A DNA stretch of 54,163 nucleotides from the NCBI GenBank assembly GCA_015661405.1, contig JACWMK010000013.1:1-54163 (forward strand). Direction: 5' to 3'. The notes below the pieces were generated by a model. It ran no database searches, had not been told where the DNA came from, and worked only from the letters and a program-made list of their open reading frames with translations. Origin of the DNA: Methanobacterium sp. Its GTDB lineage: Archaea; Methanobacteriota; Methanobacteria; Methanobacteriales; Methanobacteriaceae. The translations under genes and the position numbers were made by a program. This document shows, in pieces, positions 43,441 to 51,767 of the stretch (the stretch's first letter is position 1; each line of letters opens with the position of its first letter).

Positions 43441-43923
43441 TTAATATCCTGTGCTTTCTATGTCTGCGGTTGAATTACCGGGTCCTATGAGAACATATGG
43501 TGTACCACAACCGACGTCACCATAATGTTGAGAATTATAACCTGTATAATTCCACATTGTCCATCCATTACCTGTGTTGATTTCAACCCATGCATGTCGG
43601 TATCCGACTCCAGTTCCACGGTTAACATAACCCATAATCCTTACTTGTATTCCTGCTGCGGTTAGTTTATCGTATAACCACATTGAATCAGCCCAACAAT
43701 CCCCGTATCCTAGTTGGTTAAATGAATTTACATCGGAAACGCCTTGAACATCTTTATATTGTGCTTCTTGCTGTCCAATTGCATTTAATTTTGCTGTTGT
43801 ATTTGTAGTATTCGTTTTTATATGAGTAGAATTTGTATTCGTCGTTGCGAAAACTGTTATTACTGTCAATGGTATTGCTATTGCAATTAGCATTAACACT
43901 GATATAATCAATTTTTTATTTAT
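43441..43923 (-). CDS. Secreted transglutaminase-like (pseudomurein peptidase-like) protein without binding repeats
   Basis: About 160 residues: signal peptide (NKKLIISVLMLIAIAIPLTV), an Asn/Thr linker, and a transglutaminase-like domain closely matching the C-terminus of the protein at 7553-8545 (shared GYGDCWADS, YNSQHYG). Counting from TTG 43938, Cys81 and His115 are present, but the third triad position is Asn130 (TMWNYTGYN) where the paralogue has Asp (VVWDYAKYN). There are no pseudomurein-binding repeats. The SD GGAGG (43936-43932) is eight bases from ATA 43923, which would give a proper Lys-rich n-region; TTG 43938 overlaps the SD itself. Promoter and leader hairpin are shared with the 7.5-kb gene. 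Confidence 0.78.
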   Translation of the reverse strand: MNKKLIISVLMLIAIAIPLTVITVFATTNTNSTHIKTNTTNTTAKLNAIGQQEAQYKDVQGVSDVNSFNQLGYGDCWADSMWLYDKLTAAGIQVRIMGYVNRGTGVGYRHAWVEINTGNGWTMWNYTGYNSQHYGDVGCGTPYVLIGPGNSTADIESTGY

Positions 43924-43931
43924 TAAAACCG

Positions 43932-43984
43932 CCTCCAATGTTCCAGATTAATAGGTTTCATTTAAACCATATCTAGAATCTTGG
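43932..43984 (-). promoter_or_regulatory. Leader hairpin merging into the SD
   Basis: On the minus strand CCAA/TTGG (43984-43981 with 43938-43935), TTCTAGAT/ATCTGGAA (43978-43971 with 43948-43941, one G-U pair) and GGTTT/AAACC (43968-43964 with 43958-43954) stack into one long hairpin. Its last bases TTGG run directly into the SD GGAGGCGG, so pairing could modulate ribosome access. Confidence 0.6.
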
Positions 43985-43996
43985 CTAATATAACTA

Positions 43997-44029
43997 AATA
44001 ATCACTTATAAATGTTTCGTTTTAAATTC
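43997..44029 (-). promoter_or_regulatory. Core promoter shared with the 7.5-kb endoisopeptidase gene
   Basis: Minus-strand GAATTTAAAACGAAACA then TTTATAAGTGATTATT. The last 16 bases are identical to those at 7461-7476, and the upstream half aligns with small changes. The TATA box is TTTATAAG. Confidence 0.6.
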
Positions 44030-44415
44030 CAGTGAAAATAGAATGTTTTGGATTATTTGTTAAGAATTAACTTCATTTATGATTTAAAATTTATAATGAA
44101 TTCAAAATAATCCTTCTTCATTAGTACTTTTTAATTATTCCAGTTATTTAAAAATCTTACCCTAGAATAATAGTCTTTTATTATAATTTAAGATATAATC
44201 ATCCTTATTGTAGTAAAATAATCTAATAAAATTGTTATTATAAAAAGATACAATTATTAAATAGTTAATTAATATTTAAAAATCAATATTTATTCAATCA
44301 GAATTATAAAAGTGTGTGGCGCTGGTTTTTATAAATTATAATTAAATGTTCAGATTATAATTTTAGAAATATTATTTAAATTTTAATAATATACAGTTAA
44401 TCTAAAAATTTATAT
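44030..44415. other. Intergenic region, no gene seen
   Basis: About 390 AT-rich bases upstream of the secreted protein promoter and downstream of mntP. No open frames or stable folds were found. Confidence 0.4.
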
Positions 44416-44955
44416 TTACATTATAAGGAGATATAATCCTATTCCAATTAATAATACGCCTCCTGCTATTTCTATTTCTTTTCCAAATAAATGTCCTAAA
44501 TTTTTACCAATATATACCCCAATAAATGATAATATAAATGCAATGAATCCTATTATAATAACAGGTTCTAATATTGGAGTTTTAAGTAATGCGAATGATA
44601 TTCCAACTACGAATGCATCAATACTAGTTGCTATTGCCAGGAGTAGTATTTCATATAAATTAAAATTATCATTATCGTCTTCCTCCTCTGAAAAGGATTC
44701 ATAAATCATTTTAATACCTACAGCTGAAATCAAAATAAACGCTATCCAAGATGCAAATGTTGAAACAAATGTTTCTAATGGTATTCCTAAAATCCATCCT
44801 AATATAGTCATTATTGCTTGGAATCCGCCAAAGAACAATGCAATAATTAAACCATGCTTAACTGTAGATTTTATTACAATACCCTTAGTAATAGCAATGA
44901 AAAATGCATCAATAGCAAGCCCGACAGCTATCAAAAAAATTGTTAATAAATTCAT
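44416..44955 (-). CDS. mntP: Manganese efflux pump MntP family (DUF204)
   Basis: A 179-residue membrane protein with six helices in two homologous halves. The characteristic acidic helix motifs are present: VGLAIDAFFIAITKGI in the first half and LLAIATSIDAFVVGISFALL in the second, where the two Asp residues line the Mn2+ path. Length is normal. It follows the P-type ATPase by 62 bases on the same strand and may be co-transcribed, grouping two metal exporters. Confidence 0.92.
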   Translation of the reverse strand: MNLLTIFLIAVGLAIDAFFIAITKGIVIKSTVKHGLIIALFFGGFQAIMTILGWILGIPLETFVSTFASWIAFILISAVGIKMIYESFSEEEDDNDNFNLYEILLLAIATSIDAFVVGISFALLKTPILEPVIIIGFIAFILSFIGVYIGKNLGHLFGKEIEIAGGVLLIGIGLYLLIM

Positions 44956-45017
44956 AGCATCATCATTTACATTTTAAATATATAATAATTATTTTACATT
45001 TATATTTTAAAGTAAAT

Positions 45018-46970
45018 TCAAATTCTGTTACGCCCAATTCTGATTGAGTTTAATATAACTGCCAAGCTTAAACCCATATCACCAAAAGCAACAGCCATCC
45101 ACAGAGTAATCAATCCGAATACTGCTAGTATTGCAAAGGAAGTTTTAACAATAATGGATACTGATACATTTTCTTTAACCACACCCATGGTTTTTTTGCT
45201 TAAATCAATTAAGTAGTTTATTTTGGATATGTCATCATGCATAAGTGAAATATCAGCAGTTTCAATAGCTACATCTGAACCCGCTGCACCCATAGCAACA
45301 CCGACATTGGATCTGGCAAGTGCCGGTGCATCATTTACACCATCACCAACCATCACCACATGTTTATATTTAGCCATTAATTCATCGACTACCTTAACCT
45401 TATTTTCAGGTAATAAGTTTGCATAATATTCATCAATGCCTAATTCGGATGCTACAGCCTTTGCAGTGCCTCCATTATCTCCAGTAAGCATTACAGTTTT
45501 AATTTTCCTTTTATTCAATTCTTTAATTGTGATTTTAGATAGATCCTTGATAGTATCCATTAAACCAATTAAACCAATGATATTTTCTTCTTCACTAATA
45601 ATTATAGTAGTTTTACCATGAATTTCAAAATCTTCAATTAAATTATTGGGAAATTTAATATTCTTTTTAAATAAACTCTTAGTGCCTATATAGAATAGTT
45701 TATCATTTATTTTTCCTTTTAATCCTTTACCTGGTATGGATTCAAATTCATTTACATCCTTAAATGTGATTTCTGATTCTTCACTATGTCGTAGCATAGC
45801 TTCAGCCAATGGATGTTTTGATTTAGATTCTATTGATGCTGCTATCTGTAATATTTCATCTTTTGAATAATTATTAAATGGGATAATATCCGTTACTTCT
45901 AATTTTCCTTTTGTAAGTGTGCCTGTTTTATCGAATACCATTATTTTGGTATTCTGCATTTCTTCCACATATTCGCCGCCTTTAATTAGAACTCCATTTT
46001 TAGTGGCGGCTGTTATGCCTGAAACCATGGCTACTGGTGTAGATATGGCCAGTGCACATGGACATGAAACCACTAATAGAACAAGTGCCCGGTAAAACCA
46101 AGTGTCAAATGAAAGTCCCCATATGAATGGTGGAACTATGGCTACAATCATGGCTAGAACTATTACCATGGGAGTGTAATATCCTGCAAACCGGTCAATA
46201 AAGGCTTCTGTATTTGATTTTCTTTTTTGTGAATCTTTCACTAATTCTATTATTTTAGATATGACAGTTTCATTTGATCTTTTAGTTACTTTAACTTCAA
46301 GATATCCTTCTTCATTAATGGTTCCTGCGAAAACCTCATCTCCTACAGATTTAGTTACAGCAATGCTTTCACCTGTTATTGCCGCTTGATTAACAGATGA
46401 TACGCCCTTAGTTACCTCACCATCTAATGGTATTTTATCGCCAGGTTTAACAATTACTATTTCATCCGTATTTACAGCATGGGCATGAACATTGATGTTT
46501 TTACCATCCCTTTTTACTAGAGCGGTTTCAGGCGCGAGTTTAACAAGGGCTCCAATTGAATTCCTAGCTCTTTCACTTGCATAATCTTCTAAAAATTCAG
46601 CGATGAAATATAAAAATAGTACAGATGCTCCTTCAGCTCCTTGTCCTATTGAAAAAGCTCCTAGGGCAGCGATGGTTATTAGGATACTAATGGTGAAATG
46701 GCCTTTTAATATGGATAATATTCCATATTTAATGGTTTCATACCCAGATATGGCTGCAACTGTTAGGAATAATATTTGGGAAATTAATTGTTGACCTAAT
46801 ATAACTCCTATATATAAACCTAAAGTTATGATTATTGCAGATACTATTATTATAATTAGTGGGGTACGTTTTTCTGATTCTTTCTCTTCCATTAAATTTA
46901 CTGTACAGTAGGGGCATTCATAGAATTCTTCATTTTCTAATTTTGTTTTATCATCATTTCTCTCAGTCAT
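45018..46970 (-). CDS. Heavy-metal P1B-type ATPase (CadA/ZntA-like)
   Basis: A 650-residue pump. The N-terminus has one YECPYC motif in place of a full heavy-metal domain. Helices 1-4 follow; the A-domain has TGES (AITGESIAVTK); helix 6 carries the metal-binding CPC (SCPCALAIST); the phosphorylation site is DKTGTLTKG; the N-domain HP motif is SKHPLAEAM; the hinge is GDGVNDAPALA. CPC with a short N-terminus fits Zn2+/Cd2+/Pb2+ exporters. The divergent ArsR gene and a TGAA-N6-TTCA operator at 47003-47028 indicate metal-induced derepression. Confidence 0.94.
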   Translation of the reverse strand: MTERNDDKTKLENEEFYECPYCTVNLMEEKESEKRTPLIIIIVSAIIITLGLYIGVILGQQLISQILFLTVAAISGYETIKYGILSILKGHFTISILITIAALGAFSIGQGAEGASVLFLYFIAEFLEDYASERARNSIGALVKLAPETALVKRDGKNINVHAHAVNTDEIVIVKPGDKIPLDGEVTKGVSSVNQAAITGESIAVTKSVGDEVFAGTINEEGYLEVKVTKRSNETVISKIIELVKDSQKRKSNTEAFIDRFAGYYTPMVIVLAMIVAIVPPFIWGLSFDTWFYRALVLLVVSCPCALAISTPVAMVSGITAATKNGVLIKGGEYVEEMQNTKIMVFDKTGTLTKGKLEVTDIIPFNNYSKDEILQIAASIESKSKHPLAEAMLRHSEESEITFKDVNEFESIPGKGLKGKINDKLFYIGTKSLFKKNIKFPNNLIEDFEIHGKTTIIISEEENIIGLIGLMDTIKDLSKITIKELNKRKIKTVMLTGDNGGTAKAVASELGIDEYYANLLPENKVKVVDELMAKYKHVVMVGDGVNDAPALARSNVGVAMGAAGSDVAIETADISLMHDDISKINYLIDLSKKTMGVVKENVSVSIIVKTSFAILAVFGLITLWMAVAFGDMGLSLAVILNSIRIGRNRI

Positions 46971-47002
46971 AATTTAGCACCCATAACAAATATCAATCTA
47001 TT

Positions 47003-47028
47003 CTCATATGAATACATGTTCAATTGAG
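47003..47028. promoter_or_regulatory. ArsR/SmtB-type operator in the P-ATPase promoter
   Basis: A 26-base imperfect palindrome with arms CTCA-N2-TGAA and TTCA-N2-TGAG around six bases (TACATG). The TGAA-N6-TTCA core is the standard SmtB/ArsR-family layout. It lies 33-58 bases upstream of the ATPase start, directly downstream of a minus-strand TATA box TTTATATA (47036-47029), so bound repressor would cover the transcription start. Confidence 0.7.
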
Positions 47029-47160
47029 TATATAAATGTTTAGGGTATTATTTTAGATATAAAAAAACAGGAACTTAAAAAAAATTCAATTATTTTCAGT
47101 TAAATAAAAGAGAATGAAACCAAAAATTTTATACAATTTATATGATCATTATATTCTATT

Positions 47161-47520
47161 ATGGGTGAAAAAGATATTTGTGAAATAGTATATGTGCATG
47201 AAGATGTTGTTAATAAAATAAAATCTAAAATGCTTGAGGATGAATTTCTTTTTGAAGTATCTGATAATTTTAAGGTTTTTGGCGATTCTACTAGGCTTAA
47301 AATATTATATGCTTTATCTCAGAAAGAGTTATGTGTCTGTGATTTAGCAGCGGTGCTGAGTATGAGTCAGTCGGCGATTTCTCATCAGCTTCGAGTTTTA
47401 AGAAGTAAAAATTTAGTTAAATTCCGAAGAGAAGGTAAAATGGCTTATTATTATCTAGCAGATGAGCATGTTGTTGCAATGATTGAATTAGGAGTTGAGC
47501 ATACTAAAGAAAAATTATAA
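47161..47520 (+). CDS. ArsR/SmtB-family metal-responsive repressor
   Basis: A 119-residue winged-helix protein. The ELCVCDLAAVLSMSQSAISH helix-turn-helix includes the CVC motif typical of alpha-3 metal sensing in CadC/ArsR-like proteins; a His/Glu-rich C-terminus (DEHVVAMIELGVEHTKE) could form the alpha-5 site. It is divergent from the P1B ATPase. A TATA-like TTTATAC or TTTATATG stretch 25-35 bases before ATG 47161 and no ribosome site suggest a leaderless mRNA. Confidence 0.93.
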   Translation: MGEKDICEIVYVHEDVVNKIKSKMLEDEFLFEVSDNFKVFGDSTRLKILYALSQKELCVCDLAAVLSMSQSAISHQLRVLRSKNLVKFRREGKMAYYYLADEHVVAMIELGVEHTKEKL

Positions 47521-47745
47521 TAAAAATGTGCATTAATAAACATTTTTTACTTATTTGTTAATCATCAAAATATATCAAATAAATTCCATTCATTCCATTT
47601 ATTATCGGATTGTAAAGATTTAAAATTATTTATAAAATATAAATATTTTATTAAATTTCATTTAAGATTTTTTTTATTATTTCTTTTATTATTTTAGATT
47701 TGATCTAAAAAATTATTTTGGAAAATTTTATATAATATAAAATAT

Positions 47746-47784
47746 TTAGGTATACCTAAGAAAATCTTAATTAGGCTAACCTAA
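47746..47784 (+). promoter_or_regulatory. Two DtxR/MntR-type boxes at the promoter of the MgtE_N-Nramp operon
   Basis: TTAGG-TATA-CCTAA (47746-47759) and TTAGG-CTAA-CCTAA (47771-47784), both perfect 5+4+5 palindromes, 25 bases start to start. A TATA box (TTTTATATAATATAAAATA) ends at 47744, placing both boxes over the likely transcription start. TTAGG...CCTAA half-sites are the classic DtxR-family (iron/manganese repressor) layout. No DtxR-type gene is in the window. Confidence 0.7.
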
Positions 47785-47803
47785 AAATTTTAAATTTATA
47801 ATA

Positions 47804-49057
47804 ATGGTGAAAATATTGTATCTGAGTGATTTAATCAAAAAATCAGTAACGGATTCCATGGGAAAAAAAATTGGAAAATTAAAAGATATTATAGTATCCC
47901 CAGATAGTTCAGATCCCAATATAAAAGCCATAACTGTGACTATCTCTAATAAAAAATTAATTAACATCCCCTGCAAGCATATAGATGAATTGGAAAAGAA
48001 AATTAAACTTAAAACTACATTAAAAGATATCTCTGATTATAAGATTAAAAAGTCAGATATAAAATTAGTGGATGATGTTCTTGATCATCAAGTTGTTGAT
48101 ATTGAGGATAAAAAGGTTAAAAGAGTGAATGATATTATAATATCATCAATTCATGGCCATTACCATGCTATTGGCATAGATAATGGCGTTTATGGTATTT
48201 TAAAGAGATTTCGATTGGCTGGAATCGCAAAACCATTTGGTATAAATCCAGATGATAATATCATCAATTGGGAAAATATAGACACCTTAAATACCAATTA
48301 TTGTGATTTAAAATTAAAAGTTCCTAAACAAAAAATAAAAAAAATCCATCCTGCAGATATAGCTGAAATAATGGAACAATTAAGTGTTAATGAATCATTA
48401 ACTTTTTTTAACTGCCTTGATCATGAAACTGCAGCTGATGCTTTAAAGAATGTCTCCCCTGAAAGGCAAGTTTCAATTTTGGAGAGCATGAATGGTCAAC
48501 GTGCTGCTGAAATATTGGATAGAATGAATCCTGATCACGCTGCAGATGTAATTGGCGATTCCTCCAAAGAAAAAGCTAAAGAGCTCCTAGATTTAATGGA
48601 ACCTGAAGAATCTGAGGATATAAAAAAATTATTAAAATACCCCAAAGACACAGCGGGAGGAATCATGACTACTGAATATGCATATGTGAATCAAGACTTG
48701 ACCAGCAGGGAAGTTATGGAATCTCTCCGTGAAATAGCTAAAAACGTTGAAACCATCTATTACATTTATATTACCTCCAAAAATGGAGATTTATTGGGAG
48801 TTGCTTCTTTAAGAGATATTTTACTCGCAGATCCAGATAAAAAGATCAATGATTTCATGCATTCAACAGTAATTAAAGCTGATATTTTAGAGGATCGGGA
48901 TGAGGTTGCTCAGAAGATTGCTAAATATAGTTTATTAGCTTTACCCGTTGTTGAGGATAGTACGAAATTAAGGGGCATTATCACTGTTGATGATGTGGTA
49001 GATATTATTTCACCGGTTGTATGGAAGAAAAAAGTTCCAAAAATATTTGGAAGTTAA
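47804..49057 (+). CDS. PRC-barrel / MgtE_N / CBS protein, soluble regulator of the Nramp transporter
   Basis: About 417 residues with no membrane helix. Two PRC-barrel-like segments (about 5-75, VTDSMGKKIGKLKDIIVSPD; 90-160, QVVDIEDKKVKRVNDIIISS), the MgtE N-domain superhelix (185-285, HPADIAEIMEQLSVNESLTF, ILDRMNPDHAADVIGDSS) and a CBS pair (290-405; DTAGGIMTTEYAYV is the usual MgtE junction). In MgtE these parts sense Mg2+; here the channel is missing and an Nramp gene follows after 27 bases, so it probably gates or reports on that transporter (inference). ATG 47804 or TTG 47816 (GGTGA five bases upstream) may be the start. Confidence 0.9.
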   Translation: MVKILYLSDLIKKSVTDSMGKKIGKLKDIIVSPDSSDPNIKAITVTISNKKLINIPCKHIDELEKKIKLKTTLKDISDYKIKKSDIKLVDDVLDHQVVDIEDKKVKRVNDIIISSIHGHYHAIGIDNGVYGILKRFRLAGIAKPFGINPDDNIINWENIDTLNTNYCDLKLKVPKQKIKKIHPADIAEIMEQLSVNESLTFFNCLDHETAADALKNVSPERQVSILESMNGQRAAEILDRMNPDHAADVIGDSSKEKAKELLDLMEPEESEDIKKLLKYPKDTAGGIMTTEYAYVNQDLTSREVMESLREIAKNVETIYYIYITSKNGDLLGVASLRDILLADPDKKINDFMHSTVIKADILEDRDEVAQKIAKYSLLALPVVEDSTKLRGIITVDDVVDIISPVVWKKKVPKIFGS

Positions 49058-49084
49058 TTTAAGTATTAGGAGTTCTCTTATTTT

Positions 49085-50359
49085 ATGGATCTTAAAATTT
49101 ACCGCAGAATCTTGCAAAGTCCCCTAATAATAAGTTTAATTATTTTTTTAAGTGTTATGGGACCGGGAATGATTACTGCTAATGTTTGTAATGATGCGGG
49201 ATCAATCACCACTTTTTCATTGGCAGGTTCACAATTTGGATATAATATATTATGGTTATTCATTCCCATGTTCGTGCTTTTAGCTCTTATTCAAGAAATG
49301 GGAGTTAGATTAGGTATTGTATCTAAAAAAGGGCTTATAGATCTTATACGTCAAAAAATGGGGATTAGGATTACTCTCGTACTGGTATTTGCTCTGGTTT
49401 TATGTAATTTTGGTAATGTGCTAGGTGAATTTTCAGGTATCGCTGTAAGTGCCGGGATATTTAACGTACCTTTACTTTTTGCTTTACCGGTTGCTGCATT
49501 GTCTATTTGGCTTCTTATAGTTAAAGGTAATTATAAAAATGTTGAAAAAATATTTTTAGTGGCATCAGCCATTTATGTGACTTATATTGCAGCGGGAATT
49601 CTTGCAGGGCCAAATTGGGGTCTCGCAGCTAAAAGTTTGGTATTACCACATTTAATGGTAAGTACTGCGTATATTACCATGGTTGTAGGTATGATTGGAG
49701 CTACCATAGCTCCCTGGCAAATGTTTTATATTCAAGCTGCGATTGTAGAGAAAGAAGTAACTTTAAAAAACTTGGCTTACTCTAAAATTGATGCTGTTTC
49801 TGGAGCTTTAGTGGAAAGTATTATTGGTTTTTTTATAGTGTTAGCTTGTGCAGCTACTATATTTATTCATGTTATTCCAGTGAATACTGTTTCAGATATT
49901 TCAAAAGCATTAGTTCCTCTAGCCGGGAATTATGCGAGTTTATTATTTGCATTTGGATTCTTAAACGCTTCATTATTTTCCGCGAGCATCGTACCTTTGG
50001 CTACTGCGTATTTGGTTTGTGAAAGTTTGGGATTGGAATCCGGAGTTAACAAAGGATTTAGAGAAGCACCAGTATTTCATGGATTATATTTGGGACTTAT
50101 ATTACTGGCGGTTATTATTATTTTGATTCCAAATGCACCGTTACTTTCAATATTATACTTCTCTCAGGTTTTTAATGGTATAATAATTCCATTTTGTTTA
50201 ATATTCATGCTTCTAATCATTAATGATAAGAAGATAATGGGTGAACATGTAAACTCAAAATTGTATAATATTATAGCAGGAGCAGCAGTTTTAATTGTGA
50301 TAAGTTTAACTGTTTTCTTAGTGGTATCTTCCTTATTTCCTTCCTTGCTTCCTACATAA
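49085..50359 (+). CDS. Nramp-family divalent metal transporter, atypical subclass
   Basis: A 424-residue protein with about 11 helices. Helix 1 reads GPGMITANVCNDAGSITTFS, where canonical Nramp has DPGN metal ligands; helix 6 reads MIGATIAPWQMFYIQ, where the usual A-x-x-x-PH methionine-type motif would sit. The usual Asp/Asn and Met ligands are therefore changed (N-x-x-ND-AG; AP-W). Nramp relatives with altered sites include Mg2+-selective ones, and the MgtE_N partner points the same way, whereas the DtxR-type boxes point to Mn2+ or Fe2+. Second gene of a two-gene operon. Confidence 0.88.
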   Translation: MDLKIYRRILQSPLIISLIIFLSVMGPGMITANVCNDAGSITTFSLAGSQFGYNILWLFIPMFVLLALIQEMGVRLGIVSKKGLIDLIRQKMGIRITLVLVFALVLCNFGNVLGEFSGIAVSAGIFNVPLLFALPVAALSIWLLIVKGNYKNVEKIFLVASAIYVTYIAAGILAGPNWGLAAKSLVLPHLMVSTAYITMVVGMIGATIAPWQMFYIQAAIVEKEVTLKNLAYSKIDAVSGALVESIIGFFIVLACAATIFIHVIPVNTVSDISKALVPLAGNYASLLFAFGFLNASLFSASIVPLATAYLVCESLGLESGVNKGFREAPVFHGLYLGLILLAVIIILIPNAPLLSILYFSQVFNGIIIPFCLIFMLLIINDKKIMGEHVNSKLYNIIAGAAVLIVISLTVFLVVSSLFPSLLPT

Positions 50360-50568
50360 TTCTAAAAGTGATTAAATTTTTTTTTATTTTATCAGTTTTG
50401 GTTTATTATTATTTTTTTGATAGATAGATTGAAGATTTAATACTCAGTTTAACGTGCACTTCAAGTGTAAAAATGAACATAAAAAGTGAAAAGTAATAAT
50501 ATTTTTTGATTCTTTTATATTTAATTATTAATTCGGAAATTATATAACTTACAGTGTACAATAGTGTA

Positions 50569-50618
50569 TTAGGGCGAATTTAGGTGATTAAAATAAAATA
50601 TTTAAATATTCGCTCTAA
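50569..50618 (+). promoter_or_regulatory. 5' leader hairpin of the Met-rich small protein gene
   Basis: TTAGGGCGAAT (50569-50579) pairs with ATTCGCTCTAA (50608-50618), 11 pairs with one G-U. A TATATAA box at 50541-50547 predicts transcription from about 50568-50572, so the hairpin would cap the 5' end. It is followed by an A-rich spacer and tandem ribosome-site-like GGTGATAGGTGAT. Confidence 0.5.
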
Positions 50619-50645
50619 AAAAAAATTGGTGATAGGTGATAAAAA

Positions 50646-50840
50646 ATGGTTTTAGGAAGAGAAAAACATCACGAAATGATGGGTAAAGACATGATGATGA
50701 TGGGTTGGTTAATAGAAATGATGACCGACGAAGAAAAAAAGATGATGGCCGTTAAAAAAATGGACATGAAAGTAATGGCCTTAGAACAAAAACTCGAATA
50801 CACAAAATGGCTACGAGACTGGTTAAAAGGCAAAATGTAA
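50646..50840 (+). CDS. 64-aa methionine-rich protein
   Basis: ATG 50646 behind AGGTGAT. Fifteen of 64 residues are Met, clustered in MM or MMMM runs with two adjacent His near the N-terminus (REKHHEMMGKDMMMMGWLIE, MMTDEEKKMMAVKKMDMKVM), then a basic amphipathic helix (QKLEYTKWLRDWLKGK). No signal peptide. Met/His clusters bind Cu(I) or Ag(I) in other proteins, so a soluble metal buffer is possible; a simple helical stress peptide is the alternative. It lies in a metal-transport region with its own structured leader. Confidence 0.7.
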   Translation: MVLGREKHHEMMGKDMMMMGWLIEMMTDEEKKMMAVKKMDMKVMALEQKLEYTKWLRDWLKGKM

Positions 50841-50885
50841 GATTAAATAGTTAAATCTGTTAATTAAAAAAACATCATCAAGTAT

Positions 50886-50919
50886 GGGGTTTTACTCCCC
50901 TAAATTAAATTTTTTTTTA
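50886..50919 (+). terminator. Hairpin with T-run terminator
   Basis: GGGG (50886-50889), loop, CCCC (50897-50900), then TAAATTAAAT and nine or more T residues (about 50911-50918). It is placed 45 bases after the Met-rich gene stop and before the convergent aquaporin gene. Confidence 0.5.
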
Positions 50920-50996
50920 AATACAAAATTCTGATTTTTTGGTGCTAATATAATCTTGCTATATTAAAGATAAATTATAATTAGATACTGTTTATT

Positions 50997-51767
50997 TCAG
51001 TTGGTTTTAATTTTCTTAATCAATCGTGTTAATAAATTCTTATTTGATTCACTCTTAATGTATTTGTAGGTGAATGCTGCCATTATTGCACCAGAAATAG
51101 GTCCAATAACGTAAATAGGGAAGTAATTCCAAAGATTAACACTACCTAAAATAGTATCTCCTAAATAGGGTCCGAAAGTACCAGCTGGATTAATAGAGCC
51201 ACCAGTAATACTTGATATTAATGTTTGGGATAAAATTACAGATAAGCCAATAATTAAACCCGCATAACCAAGTTTAGCTCTCTTATCTACCGCAACAACC
51301 ATTATAGTCATCATTAAAAGAAATGTACCCATGGCTTCTACCATTATTGCCTGTAAATAACCAATAGTATATGGTGCAGTTGCTCCTAATTTAAGTGAAA
51401 TAGCCTGCGATCCAATAAATAATGCAAATAATAAACTTGCAATAGTTGCACCAATTAATTGAGCTGATATATATGGTGCTACATTCTTACCAGGGAATCT
51501 TTGAACAGACCATAATGCTAGAGTAACTGCGGGATTGAAATGAGCTCCAGAAATCCGTGCGAAAGAATAAATACCAATTATAATAGCTAGGCCAAAAGCC
51601 ATGTTAATACCCAGCCAATCCGTCATAGTAACACCAATATTAAAAGGATTAGGTGTAGAACCACCATAAACCATTGTAAGTGTAATATAAATTGCAATGG
51701 ATCCGAAAAAAACTAGGAGAAATGTTCCTAGCAATTCAGCAGCTAACTTTTTACCTAATGAAACCAT
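50997..51767 (-). CDS. MIP-family aquaporin/glycerol facilitator
   Basis: A 256-residue protein with six helices and both half-helix NPA motifs: HFNPAVTLALWS and SINPAGTFGPYLGD. The AEXXXTXXL-like start (AAELLGTFLLVFFG) and the second-half AMVEAMGTFLLMM repeat mark the internal duplication. The residue after the second NPA (G rather than R) is unusual, since the selectivity-filter Arg normally follows as NPAR; here NPAGTFGP has Gly. This could widen or change selectivity, as seen in some archaeal AqpM-like and glycerol channels, though the Arg may be supplied differently. Confidence 0.9.
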   Translation of the reverse strand: MVSLGKKLAAELLGTFLLVFFGSIAIYITLTMVYGGSTPNPFNIGVTMTDWLGINMAFGLAIIIGIYSFARISGAHFNPAVTLALWSVQRFPGKNVAPYISAQLIGATIASLLFALFIGSQAISLKLGATAPYTIGYLQAIMVEAMGTFLLMMTIMVVAVDKRAKLGYAGLIIGLSVILSQTLISSITGGSINPAGTFGPYLGDTILGSVNLWNYFPIYVIGPISGAIMAAFTYKYIKSESNKNLLTRLIKKIKTN

